From the NCBI GenBank assembly GCA_002373975.1, contig DFKZ01000062.1, positions 1 to 35,331 on the forward strand: a stretch of 35,331 nucleotides of DNA, written 5' to 3'. The position numbers and the translations under genes are program-made. The notes beneath the pieces were generated by a model. It was given only the letters and a program-made list of their open reading frames with translations, ran no database searches and was not told where the DNA came from. This document shows positions 1 through 7,666 of this stretch, in pieces (the first letter of the stretch is position 1; every line of letters begins with the position of its first letter). This stretch comes from Lachnospiraceae bacterium UBA3632 (GTDB lineage: Bacteria; Bacillota; Clostridia; Lachnospirales; Lachnospiraceae).

Positions 1-24
1 ACGCGAAGTCCGTCACTCAGTTAA
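1..24 (+). CDS. Possible 3' end of an upstream gene (seven codons)
   Basis: Frame 1 reads seven sense codons (TRSPSLS) and a TAA at 22-24. In many Bacillota the gene before cysS is cysE or gltX, so this may be the end of a preceding gene, but seven residues cannot identify it and an open frame this short can arise by chance. No clear promoter or terminator was seen between 25 and 67. Confidence 0.2.
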   Translation, partial: TRSPSLS

Positions 25-79
25 ACAGAATAATCGTTAGTACATTAAACCGTAATATAAATATGACAAGGAGCAGAAA

Positions 80-1489
80 ATGAACATATATAATTCACTT
101 ACAAAGAGAGTAGAGGAATTCAAGGAGAATGTACCGGGCAAGGTGGCGATGTACACCTGTGGCCCCACAGTATATCACTTCGCACATATAGGAAACCTTC
201 GTACATACATAATGGAGGACGTGCTGGAAAAGCTATTGAGATACAGCGGATATGATGTTAAGCGCGTTATGAACATCACAGATGTGGGCCATCTTTCATC
301 TGATGCGGATACAGGCGAGGACAAGATGCTTGCAGGTGCAAAGCGTGAGCACAAGACGGTTATGGAGATCGCCAAGTATTATACCGAAGTATTCTTTTCA
401 GACTGCGCCAAACTCAACATCAAGACCCCCGATGTGGTTGAGCCCGCTACAAACTGCATACCCGAGTTCATCAAGATGATATCATCACTTCTTGAAAAGG
501 GATATGCATACAAAGCAGGTGAAAACATCTACTTTGACACCTCAAAGCTCAGCGAATACTATGTATTCGGCAATCAGAACGAGGATGATCTGAAGGTCGG
601 AGTAAGAGAAGACGTTACTGAAGATACCAATAAGAGAAACAAGAACGACTTCGTGCTCTGGTTCACCAAGTCCAAATTCGAAGATCAGGCTCTTAAATGG
701 GACAGCCCCTGGGGTGTGGGATATCCCGGATGGCATATAGAGTGCTCATGCATCAGCATGAAGCATCTCGGAGAATATATGGATATTCACTGCGGCGGAG
801 TGGATAACATGTTCCCTCATCACACCAACGAGATAGCACAGAGCGAGAGCTATCTTGGCCATAAATGGTGCAATTACTGGTTCCATGTTCATCACCTCAA
901 TGATGAGACCGGAAAGATGAGTAAATCCAAAGGAGAATTCCTTACAGTTTCGCTTATCGAGAAAAAGGGATACGATCCTCTGGCTTACAGATTCTTTACT
1001 CTTCAGTCCCACTACCGTAAACCTCTCACATTTTCATACGAAGCACTTGATCAGGCGTCTGCCACATTCAAAAAGCTTAAGAACAGAATCGCCCAGATCC
1101 CGGCTGAGGGTGAAGTGGATGATGCGGTTGTAAAGCAGTGGCATGACAAATTTGAACAGACCGTGGGAAATGATGTAAATACCGCAATGGGTATCACTCT
1201 TTTGTATGATGCCATAAAGGAGGATATGAACGGTGCTACAAAGCGCGCCGTTATCGATGACTTTGACAAAGTGCTCAGCCTGGACCTCCTGAAAGCGGAT
1301 ACTGCGCAAGGTGCCGGAAATGATGTTGATGACGAGCTTGCAGCCTTTGTTGAAGCTAAGATAGAAGAGAGAAAAGAAGCCAAAAAAGCAAAGGATTTTG
1401 CAAAGGCAGATGCTATCAGGAATGAGCTTCTCGAAAAGGGCATCGTTATTGAGGACACCAGAGAAGGCGTAAAGTGGCATAAGGCTTAA
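80..1489 (+). CDS. cysS: Cysteinyl-tRNA synthetase (CysRS)
   Basis: Class I aminoacyl-tRNA synthetase that charges tRNA-Cys with cysteine in the cytoplasm. The 469 residues match the usual family length. Visible signatures are the N-terminal TCGPTVY with Cys27 (expected zinc ligand), the HIGN form of the HIGH motif at 36-39, the GWHIECSCIS segment, FPHHTNEIAQSES, and KMSKS at 279-283. A Lys/Glu-rich helical C-terminal region with the DFAKADAIRNEL signature, typical of CysRS, closes the protein. The ATG at 80 has an AAGGAG ribosome site at 68-73. It starts a string cysS-mrnC-rlmB-sigH whose order is conserved in Bacillota, with only 16 nt to the next gene, so co-transcription is likely. Confidence 0.98.
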   Translation: MNIYNSLTKRVEEFKENVPGKVAMYTCGPTVYHFAHIGNLRTYIMEDVLEKLLRYSGYDVKRVMNITDVGHLSSDADTGEDKMLAGAKREHKTVMEIAKYYTEVFFSDCAKLNIKTPDVVEPATNCIPEFIKMISSLLEKGYAYKAGENIYFDTSKLSEYYVFGNQNEDDLKVGVREDVTEDTNKRNKNDFVLWFTKSKFEDQALKWDSPWGVGYPGWHIECSCISMKHLGEYMDIHCGGVDNMFPHHTNEIAQSESYLGHKWCNYWFHVHHLNDETGKMSKSKGEFLTVSLIEKKGYDPLAYRFFTLQSHYRKPLTFSYEALDQASATFKKLKNRIAQIPAEGEVDDAVVKQWHDKFEQTVGNDVNTAMGITLLYDAIKEDMNGATKRAVIDDFDKVLSLDLLKADTAQGAGNDVDDELAAFVEAKIEERKEAKKAKDFAKADAIRNELLEKGIVIEDTREGVKWHKA

Positions 1490-1505
1490 GCGAAGGAATT
1501 CAGGT

Positions 1506-1964
1506 TTGAACGAAGAAAAACTTAATCTACTAGATGAGATAAAAAAAGAATTTGCCTGCGGAGAAAAGGATGTAAATGCCTATTCTCCGCTTGCGCTTGC
1601 TTATATAGGCGATGATGTCTATGACGTTGTGATAAGGACTCTCGTTGTGGAAAAAGCCAACAGACCTGCTCATGAGCTCCACAGGGAAGCCGTAAAGTAT
1701 GTGAAGGCATCGGCACAGGCTGCCATTATGGACAGGCTGCTTGAGGGTGAGGAGAGCGGAGAGTGCTTTCTTTCACAGGAGGAAACGGACATATATAAGC
1801 GGGGCAGAAATGCCAAATCCTATACCATGGCCAAAAACGCCAGCATGACGGATTACCGGAAGGCCACGGGCTTTGAGGCGATGATAGGATATCTGTATCT
1901 GTCGGGGAAGCAGAGCAGAGTGATCGAGATCATCAAGCATGCAATAAGCGATCTGTATGAATAA
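1506..1964 (+). CDS. mrnC: Mini-ribonuclease III (MrnC)
   Basis: Small RNase III-like enzyme without a double-stranded RNA-binding domain; in Bacillus the family matures the ends of 23S rRNA. The 152-residue length and position directly after cysS fit. The catalytic helix motif SPLALAYIGDDVYD carries Asp36, and GFEAMIGYLYL carries Glu124, the two acidic metal-binding positions expected for the family. The RGRNAKS and NASMTDYRKATG segments are typical of Mini-III. The start is TTG at 1506, with a GAAGGA ribosome site about eight bases upstream; no alternative ATG fits the conserved N-terminus. Confidence 0.93.
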   Translation: MNEEKLNLLDEIKKEFACGEKDVNAYSPLALAYIGDDVYDVVIRTLVVEKANRPAHELHREAVKYVKASAQAAIMDRLLEGEESGECFLSQEETDIYKRGRNAKSYTMAKNASMTDYRKATGFEAMIGYLYLSGKQSRVIEIIKHAISDLYE

Positions 1965-1985
1965 TAAGATCATAAAATCGTAAAA

Positions 1986-2044
1986 TCATAGAATAATAAA
2001 AAAATCATAGAATAATAAAAACCATAGAATAATAAAAATCATAG
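1986..2044 (+). repeat. Degenerate 17-19-bp tandem repeat between mrnC and rlmB
   Basis: The element TCATAGAATAATAAAAA recurs with its TCATAG/CCATAG core at 1986, 2005, 2022 and 2039, a spacing of 19, 17 and 17 bases. Shorter CATAA/CATAG variants continue on both sides (1970-2050). It is nearly pure A/T and lies wholly between the stop of mrnC and the ribosome site of rlmB. No hairpin or promoter role is evident. Confidence 0.75.
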
Positions 2045-2096
2045 GATCATAAGTATTTTTAACAGTAGATAAAAGCATTTTTTACAAGGGATAATT

Positions 2097-2837
2097 ATGG
2101 GATACAGAGAGTTTACCATAGAAGGCCGTAATGCGGTCACAGAAGCGCTCAGAAGCGGCAAGCCGATAGACAAGCTGTTTATACTGGACGGATGCCAGGA
2201 TGGGCCTATACAGACCATTAAAAGGGAAGCAAAAAAGAGTGATACCATCATCAAATTCGTGACCAAAGAAGTATTGGACCACATGTCGGAGACCGGGAAA
2301 CACCAGGGAGTTATAGCTCAGGCCGCAGCTTATGAGTATGCACAGGTATCGGATATAATTGAAAATGCGAGAAAGAAAAACGAGCCACCTTTTATCTTCC
2401 TGCTTGATAATATCGAGGATCCGCACAATCTGGGTGCAATCATAAGAACAGCCAATCTGGCGGGTGCTCACGGTGTCATAATACCCAAAAACCGTGCGGC
2501 AGGATTAACCGCTGTTGTTGCAAGGACAAGCGCCGGAGCTCTTAATTACACCCCTGTTGCCAAGGTTACCAACATTTCCAAAACCATCGAAGAACTTAAA
2601 AAAGAGGGAATGTGGTTTGTCTGCGCCGATATGGACGGAACCACAATGTATGATCTTGACCTCAGAGGACCTATAGGGCTGGTGATCGGAAACGAGGGAG
2701 AAGGCGTATCGCGCCTTGTAAGGGAAAAGTGTGATTTTATCGCATCGATCCCGATGAAGGGTGATATCGATTCTCTTAACGCGTCGGTAGCAGCCGGAGT
2801 ACTGGCATACGAGATAGTAAGACAGAGATTATCATAA
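2097..2837 (+). CDS. rlmB: 23S rRNA (guanosine-2'-O-)-methyltransferase RlmB (SpoU/TrmH family)
   Basis: SPOUT-class methyltransferase that in characterised homologues 2'-O-methylates G2251 in the peptidyl-transferase P-loop of 23S rRNA. At 246 residues it has the N-terminal substrate-binding domain (about 5-80), then the SpoU fold: motif 1 DNIEDPHNLGAIIRTA (Asn111 and Arg117), motif 2 IGLVIGNEGEGVSRL near 193-207, and motif 3 SLNASVAAGVLAYEI near 226-240, which together form the knotted AdoMet site. An AAGGGA ribosome site lies just before ATG 2097. It sits between mrnC and sigH as in Bacillus subtilis, except that no yacP-like gene intervenes. Confidence 0.95.
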   Translation: MGYREFTIEGRNAVTEALRSGKPIDKLFILDGCQDGPIQTIKREAKKSDTIIKFVTKEVLDHMSETGKHQGVIAQAAAYEYAQVSDIIENARKKNEPPFIFLLDNIEDPHNLGAIIRTANLAGAHGVIIPKNRAAGLTAVVARTSAGALNYTPVAKVTNISKTIEELKKEGMWFVCADMDGTTMYDLDLRGPIGLVIGNEGEGVSRLVREKCDFIASIPMKGDIDSLNASVAAGVLAYEIVRQRLS

Positions 2838-2874
2838 GACTGCAGCTACTGTAAAAAAGCGTTTATCATAAGAC
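2829..2874 (+). repeat. 12-bp direct repeat spanning the rlmB stop codon (34-bp period)
   Basis: TTATCATAAGAC occurs at 2829-2840, overlapping the rlmB TAA, and again at 2863-2874. The following bases (TGCAGCTACTGTAAA versus AGCACTTGTAAA) remain similar, so it reads as a degenerate 34-bp tandem duplication that fills the rlmB-sigH gap. Confidence 0.7.
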
Positions 2875-2903
2875 AGCACTTGTAAATGTATTGCGGGTAA
2901 TAA

Positions 2904-3530
2904 ATGACAACAGAAGAAAAATATACCGAATACCAAAAATACTCCGATGAGGAGCTTATAGAGAAGTACAGAGCCGGAGATAAGGGAATAATGGACTATC
3001 TGATGGTGAAGTACAAGAATCTTGTGCTCGGAAAAACAAGATCCCTTTTTATTCTGGGAGGTGAGACCGAGGACCTTATCCAGGAGGGCATGATCGGGCT
3101 TTTTCAGGCTGTGAACGATTATGATTTCGGAAGGGATGCGAGCTTTTATACATTTGCCGATCTGTGCGTCACGAGAAAGGTATACAGTGCCGTAAAAGCA
3201 TCGAATGAAAAGAAGCATTCGTTTCTGAACAATTATATTTCGATATTCGAAAACCAGTCCGAGAATGAGAATAATGCGGTAAGGCTTATTGAACAGCTCC
3301 CCGGAAATGAGGATCAGAATCCCGAAAAAAGAGCTCTCACGAATGAACTCAGAGAGGCGCTTGAAAAGGCGTTTCACGAGGATCTTACCGAGATGGAAAG
3401 GGAGTGCTTCGGCCTGTATCTTACCGGAATGAAGAGCGGGGAGGCAGCAAGGATAATGGGGATGAGCGCAAAGGAGACGGATAATGCCATCCAGCGCGCA
3501 AAAAAGAAGTTAAAGAAGATCAGATTCTGA
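2904..3530 (+). CDS. sigH: RNA polymerase sigma factor SigH (sigma-70 family, sporulation/stationary phase type)
   Basis: Sigma factor of the SigH group, which in Bacillus directs early stationary-phase and sporulation genes. It has 208 residues, close to the ~218 of B. subtilis SigH. Region 2 is clear: ELIEKYRAGDKGIMDYLMVKYKNLV, then ETEDLIQEGMIGLFQAVNDYD (core binding and -10 recognition), then FADLCVTRKVYSAVKASNEKKH. Region 4 near 150-205 has TEMERECFGLYLTGMKSGEAARIMGMSAKETDNAIQRAKKKL, a helix-turn-helix for -35 recognition. Its position after rlmB matches the family's usual locus. The ribosome site is weak (GCGGGTAATA). The 3' end lies 12 nt from a response regulator gene, suggesting an extended operon. 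Confidence 0.92.
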   Translation: MTTEEKYTEYQKYSDEELIEKYRAGDKGIMDYLMVKYKNLVLGKTRSLFILGGETEDLIQEGMIGLFQAVNDYDFGRDASFYTFADLCVTRKVYSAVKASNEKKHSFLNNYISIFENQSENENNAVRLIEQLPGNEDQNPEKRALTNELREALEKAFHEDLTEMERECFGLYLTGMKSGEAARIMGMSAKETDNAIQRAKKKLKKIRF

Positions 3531-3542
3531 TCGGAGAAAGAT

Positions 3543-4208
3543 ATGAGGATACTTATTGCGGAGGACGAGGTGGCAACAGCTAAAGCCCTTAAGGTTCTGC
3601 TGGAAAAAGCCAAATACTCGGTTGATATCGTACATAACGGACAGGATGCATGGGACTATATTTCGGCGGGATCCTACGAGGTGATAGTCCTCGATATTAT
3701 GATGCCGAAAATGAGCGGGCTGGAGGTCCTCTCGCTTATCAGAAAGAATAATATAAAGACACCGGTTCTGCTCCTTACCGCTAAGGCCGAGATCGAGGAC
3801 AGGGTGACCGGGCTCGAAGCGGGAGCGGACGATTATCTGCCAAAACCTTTTGCAACTGAAGAACTGATAGCCAGGATCAAAGCACTGGGCAGGCGGAGCG
3901 AGAATTATGCCGATTCGTCAAAAGAAGCAGGAAATCTTATCCTGGACGGAAATAAATACGAGATGAGAGTGGGAGATAAATCGGTAAGTCTTACAAATAA
4001 GGAATACCAGCTCATGGAACTTTTTGTGCTTCATCCCGGATATGTTTTTTCCACCGAACACCTGATGGAAAAGATATGGGGCACCGACACGGATTCGGAC
4101 ATCGATGTAGTGTGGACTCATATAGGATTTGTACGAAAAAAGCTGCGCAGCATAGGAGCTGATGTGGAGATCAAAACCATCCGCGGTGCGGGATATTCAC
4201 TGGGGTAA
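3543..4208 (+). CDS. OmpR/PhoB-family DNA-binding response regulator
   Basis: Two-component response regulator of 221 residues. The receiver domain (about 1-112) shows the acidic pocket EDE at 7-9, phospho-acceptor Asp51 in VIVLDIMMPKMSG, Thr79 in LLLTAKAE and Lys101 in DDYLPKPF. The C-terminal winged helix (about 128-221) has LTNKEYQLMELFVLHPGYVFSTEHLMEKIWG and the VVWTHIGFVRKKLRSIGADVEIKTIRGAGYSLG recognition and wing segment. The ATG follows GGAGAAAG closely. It is 12 nt after sigH and 5 nt before its cognate kinase gene, so these two form a pair. The signal and target genes cannot be told from sequence. Confidence 0.95.
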   Translation: MRILIAEDEVATAKALKVLLEKAKYSVDIVHNGQDAWDYISAGSYEVIVLDIMMPKMSGLEVLSLIRKNNIKTPVLLLTAKAEIEDRVTGLEAGADDYLPKPFATEELIARIKALGRRSENYADSSKEAGNLILDGNKYEMRVGDKSVSLTNKEYQLMELFVLHPGYVFSTEHLMEKIWGTDTDSDIDVVWTHIGFVRKKLRSIGADVEIKTIRGAGYSLG

Positions 4209-4213
4209 AAAGT

Positions 4214-5527
4214 ATGATCAAAAAGATGAGACAACGGGTGATCATCGCCGCAATGCTTGCCTTTTTGGCGGTGATAGTGATGATCGCGGTGCTGGTAAAC
4301 ATCGCCAGCTATATAGTTCTTACTCAAAATGCGGACAGAACGGTTTCGGCCATAAGAGTTTTTGAGGAAAGACCGGATGGGGAAGCCATGCCTCAAGACG
4401 GCACCTCGCCCGATGTAAAGCCGGAAGGCCCGGGTGAAGGAATGCCGGGAGGTCCGGGCAGAGCTTTTCGTGACGAGGGAAATGGCCCTATGAAGCCCTT
4501 TGACGGCCTCAAGGATGAGGAAGCCAATTATATGACAAGATTCTTTGTTGTAAGGGTTTCATCCGACGGAAGTGTGGTAGAAACATCCAGAGATTACATC
4601 GCATCGGTGGATGAAAGCAAAGCGGCTGAGTTTGCGGATATGGCCATGAAGCGCAGATCCGACCGCGGATATATCAGAGAATACAGATTCCATAAGACCC
4701 AGACCTCCGATGGAGAGACTGCGATCATTTTCCTGAATGCATCGAGGGAAAAACTCTATATGAGGACTCTTCTTATCCTCACTTTAGCGGTTTCATTTTT
4801 AAGCCTCGTGATAGTTTTTATTCTTGTGACCATATTATCGGGAAGGGCTATCAGGCCCATCGCAAGCAATATAAAGCAGCAAAAGCAGTTTATTACCGAT
4901 GCCAGTCACGAGCTGAAAACGCCTCTTACATCCATCTCGACCAGCCTTGATGTCTTATCGATGGAACATGGGGAAGATGAGTGGATCGACAATATCAGGA
5001 AACAGACGGGCAGAATGTCCAAGCTTGTAAGCGAACTTGTGACTCTTTCCAGGCTCGATGAGGATCAGCCGATTCCCGATAAGGAGCAGTTTTCACTCAG
5101 CAATGCCGCATGGGAGATTGCCGAAGTATATAAACCTCAGGCAAAGGCAAAGGAAAAGACTTTTGATACCGAGATAGCGGATGATATATTGCTTACAGGG
5201 GATAAAGCCGCTATACAGCAGATGCTGTCGGTGCTGCTTGATAATGCCATCCGGTATTCCGATGAAAAGGGAACTATAAGGTTCGCCATCAATAAAAAGA
5301 AAAACAGGGCACGCATAGAGGTGTTTAACACCTGCTTTTACGAAATCCCCCCGGATACTGACAGACTGTTTGACAGATTCTACCGTCCGGATTCATCCAG
5401 AAGCACAGAGACGGGCGGAACGGGAGTGGGGCTTGCAATAGCAAAGGCTGTGGCTTTGTCTCACGGCGGAAGCATAGAGGCAAAGTGCCCCGACGGAAAG
5501 AGCATGACCATAACAATACTGTTATAA
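4214..5527 (+). CDS. Membrane sensor histidine kinase (HisKA/HATPase_c)
   Basis: Partner kinase of the preceding regulator, 437 residues. An N-terminal transmembrane helix (about 9-36) and a second one (about 184-208) flank an extracytoplasmic sensor segment. Residues 53-95 of this segment are unusually rich in Pro, Gly, Met and acidic residues (EAMP, GPGEGMPGGPG, GPMKPF). The cytoplasmic part has the H-box FITDASHELKTPLTS with phospho-acceptor His232, the N-box LLDNAIRYS with Asn344, an F-box-like LFDRFYRPD near 385-393, and the G-box GGTGVGLAIA at 401-410. No HAMP domain is obvious between the second helix and His232. A hairpin at 5561-5590 probably ends the transcript. Confidence 0.95.
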   Translation: MIKKMRQRVIIAAMLAFLAVIVMIAVLVNIASYIVLTQNADRTVSAIRVFEERPDGEAMPQDGTSPDVKPEGPGEGMPGGPGRAFRDEGNGPMKPFDGLKDEEANYMTRFFVVRVSSDGSVVETSRDYIASVDESKAAEFADMAMKRRSDRGYIREYRFHKTQTSDGETAIIFLNASREKLYMRTLLILTLAVSFLSLVIVFILVTILSGRAIRPIASNIKQQKQFITDASHELKTPLTSISTSLDVLSMEHGEDEWIDNIRKQTGRMSKLVSELVTLSRLDEDQPIPDKEQFSLSNAAWEIAEVYKPQAKAKEKTFDTEIADDILLTGDKAAIQQMLSVLLDNAIRYSDEKGTIRFAINKKKNRARIEVFNTCFYEIPPDTDRLFDRFYRPDSSRSTETGGTGVGLAIAKAVALSHGGSIEAKCPDGKSMTITILL

Positions 5528-5560
5528 ATCAAAAACAATCCTTGGAACAGTTATGATGAT

Positions 5561-5590
5561 AGGCAGGTGATAAGCCTGCCTGTTATTTTA
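5561..5590 (+). terminator. Probable Rho-independent terminator after the histidine kinase gene
   Basis: A perfect 7-bp GC-rich stem (AGGCAGG 5561-5567 with CCTGCCT 5575-5581) and a 7-nt loop are followed by GTTATTTTA. The T-tract is short, so termination strength is uncertain, but it lies 34 nt after the kinase stop and before an oppositely oriented tRNA terminator. Confidence 0.65.
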
Positions 5591-5623
5591 CACAAAAAGT
5601 AGATTTACCCGTGATTACCCACA

Positions 5624-5655
5624 GAAAAAAATAACCCTTGAATAAATCAAGGGTT
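5624..5655 (-). terminator. Rho-independent terminator of the tRNA-Thr gene
   Basis: On the - strand, AACCCTTGA and TCAAGGGTT (complement of 5647-5655 and 5633-5641) form a perfect 9-bp stem with a 5-nt loop followed by seven T residues (complement of 5624-5630). It begins 8 nt past the 3' end of the tRNA gene. Confidence 0.88.
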
Positions 5656-5662
5656 AAGAAAA

Positions 5663-5735
5663 AGCTGATGACGGGAATCGGACCCGTGACCTCCGCCTTA
5701 CCAAGGCGACGCTCTACCGACTGAGCCACATCAGC
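5663..5735 (-). tRNA. tRNA-Thr (anticodon GGT)
   Basis: Reading the - strand from 5735, a cloverleaf folds cleanly. The acceptor stem GCTGATG pairs with CATCAGC. The D-arm is GCTC-AGTCGGTA-GAGC. The anticodon stem TCGCC pairs with GGCGG and the loop TTGGTAA gives anticodon GGT (Thr, decoding ACC/ACU). The variable loop is AGGTC, and the T-arm ACGGG-TCCGATT-CCCGT carries the T-loop consensus. The discriminator base is T and the 3' CCA is not encoded, so it must be added after transcription. A sigma-70-type promoter lies upstream and a strong terminator downstream, so it is a stand-alone transcription unit. Confidence 0.96.
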
Positions 5736-5762
5736 CTGCGCTGAAAACAGCGACCGACGATT

Positions 5763-5791
5763 ATATTAGCAAATTGTTGGAGTAATGTCAA
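5763..5791 (-). promoter_or_regulatory. Strong housekeeping promoter for tRNA-Thr
   Basis: On the - strand, a perfect TTGACA -35 box (complement of 5786-5791), a 17-bp spacer and TAATAT -10 (complement of 5763-5768) lie about 28-56 nt upstream of the tRNA 5' end. This is the closest match to the sigma-A consensus in the window. Confidence 0.9.
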
Positions 5792-5857
5792 GGATTATTT
5801 GCGTTTTAAATTATCTGAAAATTCAAACAAAAAAGAGGTAAAAAAGGGTCAAAATGC

Positions 5858-5886
5858 TTTTCAAATCCGCAATTTAATGATATTAT
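5858..5886 (+). promoter_or_regulatory. Probable promoter for the LspA-like/EAL-HDOD operon
   Basis: TTTTCA (5858-5863), 17-bp spacer, TATTAT (5881-5886) preceded by TGA, giving an extended -10 (TGATATTAT). It lies about 35 nt before the preferred start at 5921. The rest of the 5528-5920 gap holds the two terminators, the tRNA gene and its promoter. Confidence 0.5.
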
Positions 5887-5920
5887 ACAGTAAAGAAGTA
5901 TGAAAAGGGGTATACTGAAT

Positions 5921-6418
5921 ATGAAAAAAGGTTTATCCGTTGCAGGAATGATTCTTCCTTTTGCGGGAGCGCTGGGTATCGCAGCGACAGATCTCTTTTT
6001 TAAGAATAAAGTTGACAAAGAGCTCGACGAATCGGAAAACAAAGAGATCAAAAAAGGAATTTTTCTGATCAGAAAGCATCACAACAGGGGAGCGATGTTC
6101 AATCTGGCGCAGAAGTATCCGCAGGAAGTTACCGGAGTATCCGTTTTTTCGACTGTGCTCAACTTTCTTGCCCTTGCAACTATCGCACCAAAGAGAGGGC
6201 GTGTGCTTGAGAAAGCAGGTTTTTCTCTTATGCTCGGCGGAGCCATCAGCAACACCTATGACCGCGTTAAGAAAAAGTACGTAATGGATTATGTCAGCCT
6301 TGATGTCAAGCCGGAGAAGGTAAGAAATATAGTTTTTAATATTTCGGATGTTTCACTTCTTTTAGGAGTTATTTTAGTATTTATATCTAATCTTACAGCG
6401 AAAGACAGAGCGCTGTAA
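5921..6418 (+). CDS. Divergent signal peptidase II (LspA)-like membrane protein
   Basis: Resembles lipoprotein signal peptidase II, an aspartyl protease of the membrane that removes lipoprotein signal peptides after diacylglyceryl modification. About 165 residues, the usual size. Family motifs survive: HNRGAMF with Asn55 (canonical xNxGAAF), NTYDR with Asp114 and VMDYVSL, and FNISD with Asp143, the two expected catalytic aspartates. Hydrophobic stretches lie near 5-25, 71-90, 100-111 and 136-158. The region before HNRGAMF is longer and more charged (DKELDESENKEIKKG) than in typical LspA, and the last motif has Ser where Ala is usual. I prefer ATG 5921, which has AAAGGGG ten bases upstream, over ATG 5900. 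It may be a paralogue rather than the main LspA. Confidence 0.72.
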   Translation: MKKGLSVAGMILPFAGALGIAATDLFFKNKVDKELDESENKEIKKGIFLIRKHHNRGAMFNLAQKYPQEVTGVSVFSTVLNFLALATIAPKRGRVLEKAGFSLMLGGAISNTYDRVKKKYVMDYVSLDVKPEKVRNIVFNISDVSLLLGVILVFISNLTAKDRAL

Positions 6419-6434
6419 GCGGAAAGGAGACATT

Positions 6435-7661
6435 ATGCTGCTTACATTAATACCGTTGTTTGACGAGAACCTGGCAGTCAGTGCGTATTCGATTTTTACA
6501 CAAAAGGATAATATGTTTCTCAATCCCTTAAGCCAGGTAACCGGGATTTATGACGGTGCCACCTATGTGCAGGGGATCGAAGCGGTTAACAGCATGGGTA
6601 TCGAGACACTTTCTGGAAACAAGGAAGTGTTCGTCCCCGTAACTAATGTATCAATATTCTCAAATATCGAGGAACAGTGCGAAGTCGCTCATGTAAAGGT
6701 TGCACTTCTTATCGACCGCACATTCCCGCCGGTTGAGAATTACGTTAAGAGGCTCAAGGAACTTAAGGCTGCAGGCTTTAAGATCGCCATCCGTAAGATC
6801 GCGGTTTCGGAATTCCAGGTATATGCCCCCATACTCGAGATTGTCGATTATGTTTTCCTCAACAACAAGAAGATCGCCATCGATAAGGCAAAGATTTATT
6901 TCGAAAAGCTTTATCCCAATGTTAAGCTGATAGCCGGAAACATCGATACGATGGAGACATTCGAATCCCTTAAGGCTACGGGCGGATATCAGTTCTACGA
7001 GGGAGAGTTTTACCGCATCCCCGTTACAAAGGGAAGCAAGGATATCAGCCCTGCAAAGGTTACACAGCTTGAGCTGTTAAAGATAGTCAACAATCCCGAC
7101 TTCGAGATCAATGATGCAGCTGATATCATCGGACGCGATACGGCACTTACCCTTTCACTCCTTCAGATGGTAAACCGCGTTGTTAAGACAGCTGAGATCA
7201 CCACCATCCGTCACGCGGCAGCAATGCTCGGACAGAAAGAGCTGAAGAGATGGATAAATACGGCGGTTGTAAACGAGATCAGTTCCGACCAGCCCAACGA
7301 GCTCACAAGGCTTACACTTCTCCGTGCAAGATTTGCCGAGAATCTCGCAGGTCTTTTCGAACTGAAAATGCAGAGCGAAGAGCTCTTCCTTATGGGACTT
7401 TTCTCTGTGCTCGATATCATCCTTGACAAGCCCATGGATGAGGCACTTGAAATGATCCAGGTATCCAAGGATATTAAATCCGCTCTTATCAGAAAAGAAG
7501 GCAAGCTGGCACCTGTTCTTGAGTATATACTTGCATACGAAACAGCGGATTGGAGCGAAGTTTCAAGGGTTATGGTGCTCAGAAACATAGACACCGATAA
7601 GGTTTATCAGGCATATCTTGATACCCTCAGCTGGTACAGATCCACAATCAGAGGTGTATAA
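6435..7661 (+). CDS. Degenerate EAL plus HDOD domain protein (YuxH-like)
   Basis: A 408-residue cytoplasmic protein with the YuxH/CdgJ architecture. The N-terminal half (about 1-200) has the order of an EAL phosphodiesterase domain, with LLIDRTFPP, LKAAGFKIAIRKI, VDYVFLNNKKI and GYQFYEGEFYRIP, but the E-A-L catalytic triplet and metal ligands are absent, so c-di-GMP hydrolysis is not expected. The C-terminal half (about 205-400) is an HDOD domain: LELLKIVNNPDFEINDAADIIGRDTALTLSLLQMVN, IRHAAAMLGQKELKRWI, and LRARFAENLAGL. HDOD lacks the HD catalytic pair and is generally regulatory. AAAGGAG precedes the ATG, 16 nt after the LspA-like gene, so the two are probably co-transcribed. Its signalling partner is unknown. 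Confidence 0.87.
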   Translation: MLLTLIPLFDENLAVSAYSIFTQKDNMFLNPLSQVTGIYDGATYVQGIEAVNSMGIETLSGNKEVFVPVTNVSIFSNIEEQCEVAHVKVALLIDRTFPPVENYVKRLKELKAAGFKIAIRKIAVSEFQVYAPILEIVDYVFLNNKKIAIDKAKIYFEKLYPNVKLIAGNIDTMETFESLKATGGYQFYEGEFYRIPVTKGSKDISPAKVTQLELLKIVNNPDFEINDAADIIGRDTALTLSLLQMVNRVVKTAEITTIRHAAAMLGQKELKRWINTAVVNEISSDQPNELTRLTLLRARFAENLAGLFELKMQSEELFLMGLFSVLDIILDKPMDEALEMIQVSKDIKSALIRKEGKLAPVLEYILAYETADWSEVSRVMVLRNIDTDKVYQAYLDTLSWYRSTIRGV

Positions 7662-7666
7662 GAACA

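Noticed and set aside
5900..5920. Earlier ATG for the LspA-like gene
   Set aside because: The AAAGGGG ribosome site lies after it, and it has only a weak AAAGAAG of its own.
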